Assembly (NCBI GenBank): GCA_003532515.1
Contig: DOEX01000267.1
Location: forward strand, 1-8,393
Direction of reading: 5' to 3'
Source of the DNA: Anaerolineaceae bacterium
Lineage (GTDB): Bacteria > Chloroflexota > Anaerolineae > Anaerolineales > Anaerolineaceae
Length of the DNA: 8,393 nt
Both the position numbers and the translations under genes were made by a program. Numbering within the stretch: the stretch's first letter is position 1; every line of letters starts with the position of its first letter. Shown here piece after piece: positions 1-4,818 of this stretch. The notes under the pieces are model-generated. The model had not been told where the DNA came from. It ran no database searches and saw nothing but the letters and a program-made list of their open reading frames with translations.

Positions 1-811
1 AAACATCTTCCAGGCGCAAGACTTCTCGCCCGGCAGTTTGTTCACACTTATGCAGATTAAAAATCACTTCGCGACCGACCATGAGCGAGGCAAGGCTTTC
101 ACGTGTGAAACCTTGAATATCTACACGCTCGGCGGTGACACGTCCACGCCTTAAAACAGTCAGTTTATCGGCGACTTGCTTGACCTCGGTGAGCTTATGA
201 CTGATGAAGGCGATCGATTTGCCTTGCGCAGCCATGCCCTTGAGCGTTTCGATGAGCTCATCGGCTTCCTGGGGGGCGAGGACGGCGGTTGGCTCGTCCA
301 TGATGAGGATATTGGCACCCCGGTAAAGAATTTTGAGGATTTCGACGCGCTGCTGCTCACCTACAGAAAGCTGCCAGATTTTGGCGGTTGGGTCAATGTG
401 GATGCCAAATTGAGTAGCCAAATCGCTGATTTCCTGGTCAAACTTATTGAGGTTGAGGGCAAAGCGGGGAGTGTCGAGACCGATGAGAATATTCTCGGTC
501 ACGGTTTGATTTTCGACCAGCATGAAATGCTGATGGACCATGCCAATGCCATTAGCGATGGCATCCCTGGGGGAATTGAAGCTGACTTTTTTGCCATGGA
601 TGCGGATTTCGCCGGACTGGGGCTTGTAGAGACCAGTGAGCACGTTCATGAGGGTGCTTTTGCCGGCTCCGTTTTCGCCCAGGAGGGCGTGGATTTCACC
701 GGGATAAAGGGTGAAATTTACATGGTCGTTGGCTAAAACGCCGGGAAACCGCAGGGTGATATCCTGCATTTCGACAGCGGGGATTGCATTTGGTTCTTCT
801 GTAAAAGTCAT
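1..811 (-). CDS. ABC transporter ATP-binding protein, nucleoside/simple-sugar type (C-terminus beyond window)
   Basis: The frame is open from an ATG at 809-811 to the left edge, giving 270 residues of a protein that normally has two ABC domains and about 500 residues (RbsA/YufO-like). It would hydrolyse ATP on the cytoplasmic side to drive import. Visible motifs are Walker A GENGAGKST (45-53), Q-loop MVHQHF (91-96), signature LSVGEQQR (148-155), Walker B ILIMDEP (168-174) and switch His205 in ISHKL. The first domain is therefore complete and looks catalytically intact; the second domain begins at the window edge. The MVHQHF and SVGEQQRVEILK wording is typical of ATPases paired with BMP-family lipoproteins, which agrees with the BMP gene 64 bp upstream on the same strand. 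The Shine-Dalgarno is weak (AAAGAAA), so translation may be lower than that of the binding protein. Permease genes would be expected further left. The exact substrate is not readable. Confidence 0.93.
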   Translation of the reverse strand, partial: MTFTEEPNAIPAVEMQDITLRFPGVLANDHVNFTLYPGEIHALLGENGAGKSTLMNVLTGLYKPQSGEIRIHGKKVSFNSPRDAIANGIGMVHQHFMLVENQTVTENILIGLDTPRFALNLNKFDQEISDLATQFGIHIDPTAKIWQLSVGEQQRVEILKILYRGANILIMDEPTAVLAPQEADELIETLKGMAAQGKSIAFISHKLTEVKQVADKLTVLRRGRVTAERVDIQGFTRESLASLMVGREVIFNLHKCEQTAGREVLRLEDV

Positions 812-828
812 GAGTTTTTCTTTTATAG

Positions 829-857
829 GAGAGATGGCTCTCGTCGAGCCATCTCTC
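829..857 (-). promoter_or_regulatory. Intercistronic hairpin between BMP lipoprotein and ABC ATPase genes
   Basis: A perfect 12-bp inverted repeat (GAGAGATGGCTC with GAGCCATCTCTC) encloses a 5-nt loop and lies between the binding-protein stop and the ATPase start. On the transcribed strand it is followed by an A-rich stretch (CTATAAAAGAAAAACTC), not a T tract, so it is not a standard intrinsic terminator. Such hairpins after binding-protein genes often protect the upstream mRNA and raise the binding-protein to ATPase ratio. That role is inferred here. Confidence 0.7.
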
Positions 858-875
858 TATTAGGTTTAGCTCAGG

Positions 876-2120
876 CTAAGGGAGTTCAGCGGCAACGTTC
901 TGGTTCCACCAATACATACCCACGCCGTCGGCACAGGGGGCATCTGGACCGGCAAAGCAGTCCAGGTCCACCTGGCGAAGGCTCTCGCCTTCGGCAAGGA
1001 CAACATTGCCCTGGTTGTCGGTGATTGGACCAGTGAAGACGCTAAAGCGGGTCATTTCGCCAGAAAGGAACTTGGCAAGTTCGGTGCGGACGAGCTCCAG
1101 ATCCTCGGCAGGCAGGTCTTTGGCGCCGGGCATAAGTTCCTGACCTTCCATGAAGCCATAGAGACCAAGACCGCCGGAATCGGCGTCGAAGTAAACGGCT
1201 TCACCGGCAAAAGTGCCGTCCATGGACTTTTGGATCTCAGCTGCATAGAGGGGACCCCAGTTCCAGTACATGGTAGTGAGACAGGTTGCCAACGTACAGT
1301 TGTTGATATAGTCATAGGTAATGCCCCATTTGCCTTCAGGAGCGGCAATAGCGGGGGCAGGGGTGTCAGCACCGGTCATGACGACCTGGGCACCAGAGTC
1401 AAAGAGGGACTTGGCGGCTTCTTGTTCGATGGTCGGATCGTGCCAGGTTTGAATGAAGCGGACATCCAGGGTGCATTCGGGGCAGGTTTTTGCCATACCA
1501 AGGGCAAAGGCGTTACCAAGGCGAAGTTCTTCCGGGATGGGGAAGGTGGCCATGTAGCCGACCTTGGTGTTGCCGTCAAGTTCGGCACGGGAACCAGCCA
1601 GCATGCCGGCCAGGTATTTGATGTCTTCCATGGCGCCCATCAGGTTGCCGAAGTTGGTGCCGTTAGATTTATAACCGGAAACATGGACAAAATCTTTGTC
1701 CGGGAATTCGCCAGCGACGGTTTCGGTGGCATCCATGAAGCCGAAGGAGGTTGTGATAACCATATCAAAACCTTTTCGGGCTAAGGAGCGGGTAACTTGT
1801 TCGGAATCGACACCTTCTGCAACGTTTTCGACGTAAGCAGTGTGGACACCGGCAACGTTATCCTGCACCCACATGCGACCAACATCGTGGGACTGGGACC
1901 AGCCACCATCATCGTGGGGTCCGACATAAACGAAGGCGACGTTGAAGCAACCTTCGATTGGGGCAGGCACCTGGTAGGCACCTTCAGCTTCGAGAGCCGA
2001 GGCGGCTTTGCAGTCAACTGCAACAGGTTCCTCAACTTCTGGGGCGGCGGTTTGACAGGCTGAAAGAGCCATGGCAAAAACCATAAACAAACTAACAAAC
2101 AACAATAGCTTTCTTCTCAT
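876..2120 (-). CDS. BMP-family ABC transporter substrate-binding lipoprotein
   Basis: A 414-residue extracytoplasmic lipoprotein that would capture a solute and deliver it to the ABC importer encoded just downstream. The start chosen is the ATG at 2118-2120, not the ATG at 2394-2396 in the same frame. It is preceded by a clear AAGGAGAATT Shine-Dalgarno and opens with a signal peptide MRRKLLLFVSLF and lipobox LSAC (Cys22). The longer reading would begin inside an interspersed repeat and bury the signal peptide. The mature part matches the BMP/PnrA/Med family: VAFVYVGPHDDGGWSQSHD (61-79) as the ligand-loop region, DMVITTSFGFMDAT (119-132), FVHVSGY (144-150), and the family-like stretch FIQTWHDPTIEQEAAKSLFDSGA (222-244). 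Characterised members such as PnrA bind purine nucleosides; this member's ligand is unknown. Unusually, eight cysteines follow the lipid Cys, in four close pairs (37/58, 213/216, 275/280, 388/396), which suggests disulfides or metal binding. Confidence 0.92.
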   Translation of the reverse strand: MRRKLLLFVSLFMVFAMALSACQTAAPEVEEPVAVDCKAASALEAEGAYQVPAPIEGCFNVAFVYVGPHDDGGWSQSHDVGRMWVQDNVAGVHTAYVENVAEGVDSEQVTRSLARKGFDMVITTSFGFMDATETVAGEFPDKDFVHVSGYKSNGTNFGNLMGAMEDIKYLAGMLAGSRAELDGNTKVGYMATFPIPEELRLGNAFALGMAKTCPECTLDVRFIQTWHDPTIEQEAAKSLFDSGAQVVMTGADTPAPAIAAPEGKWGITYDYINNCTLATCLTTMYWNWGPLYAAEIQKSMDGTFAGEAVYFDADSGGLGLYGFMEGQELMPGAKDLPAEDLELVRTELAKFLSGEMTRFSVFTGPITDNQGNVVLAEGESLRQVDLDCFAGPDAPCADGVGMYWWNQNVAAELP

Positions 2121-2194
2121 AATTCTCCTTTTTTGGCTGATTGGTTTTGGAGCCTTTTTTCTCCTTAATAAAAAAACGGTCCGACGGAAATTAA

Positions 2195-2214
2195 TTTTAC
2201 TCGAAGATGTAAAA
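2195..2214. promoter_or_regulatory. Possible operator: inverted repeat TTTTAC-N8-GTAAAA in the BMP leader
   Basis: Perfect 6-bp half-sites with an 8-nt spacer lie 75-94 bp upstream of the BMP start codon, in the place where an operator for the transport operon could sit. The half-sites are short and A/T-rich, so chance is a real possibility. No regulator gene is in the window. Confidence 0.25.
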
Positions 2215-2378
2215 GATGTGGATTTTTCTCCAGATTCGTACCAGAATGTGAAGGTGTGAGTCGGGTTGGCGAGTAGTGCACAGGGGACGGTTGCTACGAA
2301 GTACCCCGACGCCATCGGCGTTAGTGGACTCGCCGTCCCATCGCCTACGGCAAGCAAGTTGTCACCCCCCGGCGCTAA

Positions 2379-2437
2379 GAACACCATCGTGTTCATAACA
2401 GACCGATGTAGATTGAGCCCACTCGGTCTAGCCGCCG
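2379..2437. repeat. Interspersed repeat R1, copy 1 (59 bp)
   Basis: It matches 3195-3253 at 54 of 59 positions in the same orientation. It contains a GAACAC-CATC-GTGTTC hairpin at the left end and an ACCGA/TCGGT stem further on. The inner stem is imperfect in this copy (GTAGA facing CCCAC). The in-frame upstream ATG of the BMP reading frame (2396) falls inside this repeat, which is one reason for rejecting that start. Confidence 0.85.
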
Positions 2438-2440
2438 TCC

Positions 2441-2486
2441 CCCTCTAAAGAGGGATTATGTGTTCAAACCCCCTCTTTAGAGGGGG
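2441..2486. repeat. Pair of CCCTCT/AGAGGG hairpins
   Basis: The first is CCCTCT-AA-AGAGGG (2441-2454). The second is CCCCCTCT-TT-AGAGGGGG (2469-2486), a perfect 8-bp stem. Because the loops are AA and TT, the two also read as inverted copies of each other. A related 14-bp palindrome lies at 8369-8382. No T tract follows the second hairpin, so a terminator role is doubtful. Confidence 0.7.
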
Positions 2487-2599
2487 AATTAAAGGGGGTG
2501 AGAAAGTGGGGGCAGAAAAGGATGGAAAACAGGAGGTGAAGCGGCGTGGGTCAGGTTCGTGACGGTGAAAAAAGATAGTCATTTTGTCTAAGGATTTGC

Positions 2600-2628
2600 T
2601 TGTATAGGTTATACAATAGTTCTACAAT
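2600..2628 (+). promoter_or_regulatory. Candidate sigma-70 promoter with overlapping palindromic operator for the small lipoprotein gene
   Basis: A -35-like TTGTAT (2600-2605) and a -10-like TACAAT (2623-2628) are separated by 17 bp, 28 bp before the lipoprotein start codon. A second TACAAT lies at 2612-2617. The -35 box is the left arm of a perfect 17-bp palindrome TTGTATA-GGT-TATACAA (2600-2616), a dyad of the kind bound by small dimeric repressors. A protein bound there would block polymerase. Both the promoter and the operator are inferred from pattern only. Confidence 0.5.
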
Positions 2629-2656
2629 GTGTTTCCATTAAGAGAAAGGAAATCTA

Positions 2657-3073
2657 ATGAAAACAAGAAAGAGTTTAGTGTTGTTTGTGGGATTGTTGAC
2701 AATCCTTGTATTAAGCGCGTGCGCCACCCAAGCCGATTTACCCACCGAGGTGCCTGTCGTGGTCCAACCAACAGAGATTGAAACGATGGAACCGGTTGAA
2801 ACCACTGAGAGCGAAACCGCAGAAGTCAAAACTATGGAAGCATCTGAGACGGTTGAAGCTGAGGAAACGAAGGATTTAAGCGATCTCAGCGATGCTGAGA
2901 TGGAAGCACTGATAGCGGAAAAAGCCGATGGCAACCACGAGCTTGAGTTTATCCTCTCCCAGGAGATGAGCGCGGAAGAATGGTCTGCGACCTTGGATCG
3001 GATGATTGGTTATGGGGCGGATATCAGCCCGGAAGAAAAAGAAGCGATCATCGAGTGGTTGGTGAATCGGTAA
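2657..3073 (+). CDS. Small lipoprotein with a degenerate cytochrome c-like C-terminal domain
   Basis: A 138-residue protein, the only plus-strand gene here. An AGAAAGGA ribosome site precedes the ATG. Residues 1-22 form a lipoprotein signal peptide ending in lipobox LSAC (Cys22). Residues 28-72 are a Thr/Glu/Val-rich low-complexity linker with repeated VET/MET words. Residues 77-138 fit the small c-type cytochrome domain that runs CxxCH, then W 15 residues after the His, then RM 6-7 residues later, then a GA..S.EE...II..L end. Here those landmarks are His94, Trp109, Arg115-Met116 and Gly120-Ala121, but the CxxCH position reads A90-D-G-N-H94, so both haem-attaching cysteines are gone. Covalent haem is therefore not expected, although a possible His/Met ligand pair remains. 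It may be a structural relic, a non-covalent haem binder or a redox-inactive partner. It is not operonic with either neighbour and is bracketed by repeats. Confidence 0.85.
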   Translation: MKTRKSLVLFVGLLTILVLSACATQADLPTEVPVVVQPTEIETMEPVETTESETAEVKTMEASETVEAEETKDLSDLSDAEMEALIAEKADGNHELEFILSQEMSAEEWSATLDRMIGYGADISPEEKEAIIEWLVNR

Positions 3074-3139
3074 TTCAGGAAACAGGGAAGAGGGAACAGG
3101 AAACAGTAAACAAACTTCCATACGTAAAGGCATTGGTTT

Positions 3140-3170
3140 GCCGGGTTGACAAACGCAACCCAGCCTACAA
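3140..3170. repeat. Hairpin repeat with CCTACAA tail, short form (copy 1)
   Basis: The stem GGGTTG/CAACCC (3143-3148 with 3156-3161) has a 7-nt loop ending in CG and is followed by GCCTACAA. It is the same architecture as 3710-3734 but with different stem bases. The GCCGGGTTC start and CCTACAA tail are shared with repeat X. Confidence 0.65.
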
Positions 3171-3194
3171 AGTGAAACCCTTACCCCCCTTTAT

Positions 3195-3253
3195 GAACAC
3201 CAACGTGTTCATTACAGACCGATGTGGGTTGAGCCCACTCGGTCTAGTCGCCG
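3195..3253. repeat. Interspersed repeat R1, copy 2 (59 bp)
   Basis: It matches 2379-2437 with 5 differences in the same orientation. It contains two hairpins: GAACAC-CAAC-GTGTTC (3195-3210) and ACCGA-T-GTGGG-TTGAG-CCCAC-TCGGT (3218-3243), the latter with 5+5 base pairs and a single bulged T. The two R1 copies flank the lipoprotein gene. Confidence 0.85.
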
Positions 3254-3255
3254 AA

Positions 3256-3277
3256 CCAGCCTTTGGCTGGACTTCGC
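3256..3277. repeat. Hairpin CCAGCC-TTT-GGCTGG, flipped relative to 3623-3651
   Basis: A 6-bp stem with TTT loop is followed by ACTTCGC. The sequence is the reverse complement of the central part of the hairpin at 3623-3651, which has an AAA loop. The module therefore occurs in both orientations within 400 bp, although the flanking CCTCCCCCAC module keeps its orientation. Confidence 0.6.
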
Positions 3278-3448
3278 CTCCCCCACAAGTGGAGGAGGGC
3301 TTAAAAATGAGCGAAATCCAACCCACAACACTGCCACCATCAGTGGAAGGGAACACCTTTACAGGGCAATAGAGCCCCTTCTGTACGGCTGGGGCTCGAC
3401 TCCAGCCGTAACCTGGTAAATCGGTTGAACGGTGCTGAGGGAGATGAA
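3277..3448. repeat. Interspersed repeat Y, copy 1
   Basis: It matches 8020-8208 in the same order and orientation; the other copy carries a short insertion before the TACGGCTGG hairpin. Modules are an imperfect hairpin CCTCCCCCAC/GTGGAGGAGG, the segment GCCACCATCAG.GGAAGGG, and a perfect 9-bp hairpin TACGGCTGG/CCAGCCGTA with a 9-nt loop (3384-3410), ending in GAGGGAGATGAA. It has no coding signal. Confidence 0.85.
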
Positions 3449-3505
3449 TACTGCTCGTTTCGCTCCCAGCACCATGGCCCCCACCGTTCGTTATGACATT
3501 CGTTA

Positions 3506-3635
3506 GCCGGGTTCAAATACGGAAAACAGCAAAAAGAATGCTGGACAGGCCGGCCTACAACTAACACCCTCACCCCCGCTTCGCGGACCCTCCCCCACAA
3601 GTGGAGGAGGGCTTAAAAATGAGCGAAGTCCAGCC
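3506..3635. repeat. Interspersed repeat X, copy 1 (130 bp)
   Basis: It is the same length as 7937-8066 and differs at about 8 of 130 positions in direct orientation. It starts GCCGGGTTC and closes with GGCCGGC, so the ends can pair around an inner hairpin ACAGCA/TGCTGG (3526-3544). CCGC-TTC-GCGG and CCTCCCCCAC/GTGGAGGAGG hairpins follow. Together with 7937-8066 it brackets the ECF operon. Confidence 0.88.
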
Positions 3636-3651
3636 AAAGGCTGGACTTCGC
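3623..3651. repeat. Perfect 13-bp hairpin GCGAAGTCCAGCC-AAA-GGCTGGACTTCGC arms
   Basis: Arms at 3623-3635 and 3639-3651 are perfectly complementary around an AAA loop. The left arm is the end of repeat X. At the other X copy (8066) the right arm is absent and repeat Y follows, so this arm may be the scar of a rearrangement or an intact end of a mobile module. The sequence after it (CTTCCCCGTTTCG) is not a T tract. Confidence 0.75.
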
Positions 3652-3709
3652 CTTCCCCGTTTCGAGGGAGGGCTTAAATGTTGAAACATGATATGCACAT
3701 GTTTGTGAT

Positions 3710-3734
3710 GTCAGGTTCAACACCGGAACCTGAC
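3710..3734. repeat. Hairpin repeat with CCTACAA tail, short form (copy 2)
   Basis: A perfect 9-bp stem GTCAGGTTC/GAACCTGAC with 7-nt loop AACACCG is followed by CTACAA. It is related to 3140-3170; the loop-closing pair and the sixth pair differ between the two copies in a compensating way. The nearest T-rich run (ACTTTTAA) begins about 8 nt further on, too far for a clear terminator. Confidence 0.65.
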
Positions 3735-3750
3735 CTACAATTACTTTTAA

Positions 3751-3884
3751 CAGGGAACAGGGAACCCTTACACAGGGCAGGCAAGGAATAGGGAACCCTT
3801 ACACAGGGCAGGCAGGGAACAGGGAACCCTTACACAGGGCAGGCAGGGAACAGGGAACCCTTACACAGGGCAGGCAGGAAACAG
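3751..3884. repeat. 31-bp tandem repeat, four full copies plus 10 bp
   Basis: Units start at 3751, 3782, 3813 and 3844 with exact 31-bp spacing. The unit begins CAGGGAACAGGGAACCC and ends ACACAGGGCAGG. Only copy 2 shows clear differences (CAAGGAATAGGG). The array ends 8 bp before the ecfT stop codon. There are no unique spacers, so it is not a CRISPR. It looks like a minisatellite, probably variable in copy number. Confidence 0.92.
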
Positions 3885-3892
3885 AACAGCTA

Positions 3893-4765
3893 TCAGTTAA
3901 ACAATCCGTACCACCAGTGGGGGACGGAGAAGAGGCGCATATCAAAGCGGTAGGCAAGCAGCAGGGTGGTGGCGAGCATGAGGATGGAAAAGGCGATTAT
4001 CGCCCAGTCCCACCATTGAAATTTGAGTTGGTAGAGCCAGGTGCGTTTGCGCTGACCGAAACCGCGCAGATCCATGGCATTGGCAATATCTTCGCTGGAG
4101 ACGATGGCATTCATCGTGACTGGAATCAGGAGGGGCGCCACCTGCCTGATTTTCTGGATAATATTGCCTTTGCCGGCATCCAGTTCAAAACCACGTGCCC
4201 GTTGAGCGTCCAGCGTGACCTGGAAGTTGCGCGCAAGGGTGGGGATAAAGCGAAATGAGAGTTCCATGGTGTAGGCAAGCCGGTCAGGGAGCCCCAGTTT
4301 GCTGAAGGTAACGCCGTAGGCACGGGAATCCATGGTGTAAGGGATCATAATGAAAACCAGTGAGATGGAGAGGATGCGCATCAACTGCGAAACCGCGAAC
4401 CACAGGCGTTCCACTGTCAGACCCAAATTGAGGTGTTTACCAAAAATCAAAACGCCATCAGGCCAGACCAGCTGACCTCCGGGTGGGACGACGCCGCCGG
4501 CACCACCTCCAGTGATGATGGTGTTGACCACGATCATGGTGAAGAGCATGATCGAGATCATAAACCAGCCCAGGCGGGTGTCTTTCCAGGTCAGTCTTCC
4601 CAGGCTGTACCAGGTGATTGCGATCAAAAAGACAGCAAACAGAATATTTGGGTTCCAGGTGGTGGTAGCCGAAAACAGGACCGCAAAGGAGAAGATAAAG
4701 CGAGCCCGTGGATCGATATGATCCATGGGGCTATTGCGATAGCGGTAATTCCAGGCAACCAGCAT
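3893..4765 (-). CDS. ecfT: Energy-coupling factor transporter transmembrane protein EcfT
   Basis: A 290-residue membrane scaffold that would link the ATPase pair to the substrate-binding S component of an ECF importer. The N-terminus reads NYRYRNSPMDHIDPRARF (6-23), the family's usual NSPLHRLDPRTK-like opening, which supports the ATG at 4763-4765 despite the lack of a clear Shine-Dalgarno. Hydrophobic segments lie at about 23-53, 66-84, 122-141 and 250-273. The two cytoplasmic coupling motifs that dock into the ATPases are visible: ARG (190-192, in DAQRARGF) and LRG (233-235, in AMDLRGFG), where the second is usually ARG. The SFRFIPTL stretch (170-177) is typical. It is the last gene of the operon, 53 bp after the S gene, across a perfect palindrome. 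The Gly/Pro-rich loop ITGGGAGGVVPPGG (84-97) is long for the family. Confidence 0.93.
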   Translation of the reverse strand: MLVAWNYRYRNSPMDHIDPRARFIFSFAVLFSATTTWNPNILFAVFLIAITWYSLGRLTWKDTRLGWFMISIMLFTMIVVNTIITGGGAGGVVPPGGQLVWPDGVLIFGKHLNLGLTVERLWFAVSQLMRILSISLVFIMIPYTMDSRAYGVTFSKLGLPDRLAYTMELSFRFIPTLARNFQVTLDAQRARGFELDAGKGNIIQKIRQVAPLLIPVTMNAIVSSEDIANAMDLRGFGQRKRTWLYQLKFQWWDWAIIAFSILMLATTLLLAYRFDMRLFSVPHWWYGLFN

Positions 4766-4777
4766 GAGAGAAAAGTG

Positions 4778-4803
4778 TATGGGCGGTCAATTGACCGCCC
4801 ATA
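4778..4803. promoter_or_regulatory. Perfect 26-bp palindrome between ECF S and T genes
   Basis: The arms TATGGGCGGTCAA and TTGACCGCCCATA meet with no spacer. It lies between the S stop (4819) and the T start (4765). In RNA it would form an 11-bp stem with an AAUU loop, ending 12 nt before the ecfT start codon. On the transcribed strand ACACTTTTCTCTC follows, only a weak T run, so partial termination is possible. It could also slow ribosome access to ecfT or be a protein-binding dyad. I cannot choose among these. Confidence 0.75.
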
Positions 4804-4818
4804 TTCTATTCAGTTTTC

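Larger units (their letters stand above)
2121..2656. other. Divergent intergenic region: leader of the BMP operon, interspersed repeat, C/G-rich palindromes and lipoprotein promoter
   Basis: The region separates the minus-strand BMP operon from the plus-strand small lipoprotein. From left to right it holds the A-rich BMP leader with its AAGGAGAATT ribosome site (2121-2130), a short inverted repeat TTTTAC/GTAAAA (2195-2214), a GC-rich stretch with ACGCC-ATC-GGCGT, one copy of a 59-bp interspersed repeat (2379-2437), two CCCTCT/AGAGGG hairpins (2441-2486), and a promoter-like site (2600-2628). I see no convincing sigma-70 promoter for the BMP operon and no known riboswitch. Open frames here run through the repeat and lack ribosome sites. 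Confidence 0.6.
3074..3892. other. Gene-free convergent intergenic region filled with interspersed and tandem repeats
   Basis: This 819-bp stretch lies between the plus-strand lipoprotein and the 3' end of the minus-strand ECF operon. It begins with a CAGGAAACAGGG-like low-complexity run (3076-3107) and then contains hairpin element 3140-3170, repeat R1 (3195-3253), a flipped hairpin (3256-3277), repeat Y (3277-3448), repeat X (3506-3635), hairpins 3623-3651 and 3710-3734, and a 31-bp tandem array (3751-3884). Open frames in it are translations of repeats and share peptides with the repeats near 8000. No hairpin is directly followed by a T tract, so terminators for the two converging genes are not identifiable. 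Confidence 0.8.

Noticed and set aside
2071..2259. Plus-strand 62-residue frame with a hydrophobic segment
   Set aside because: It is antisense to the BMP signal peptide and leader. The hydrophobic run comes from the T-rich strand, and no clear ribosome site is present.
2121..2396. N-terminal extension of the BMP protein from an in-frame ATG at 2396
   Set aside because: It would start inside repeat R1, has no ribosome site and places about 92 residues before a clear signal peptide. The ATG at 2120 has AAGGAGAATT upstream.
3340..3600. Minus-strand open frame with a near-identical partner at 7813-8031 (starting MWGRVREAGVRVLVVGRP)
   Set aside because: The shared peptide is the translation of repeat X. 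There is no ribosome site, and the similarity is at DNA level across stops and frames.
3751..3884. CRISPR array
   Set aside because: The 31-bp units are contiguous with no unique spacers, and no cas genes are present.
4778..4803. Intrinsic terminator ending the operon after the S gene
   Set aside because: Only a 4-T run follows, five bases downstream, and ecfT, essential for the transporter, lies directly after. At most it is a partial terminator.
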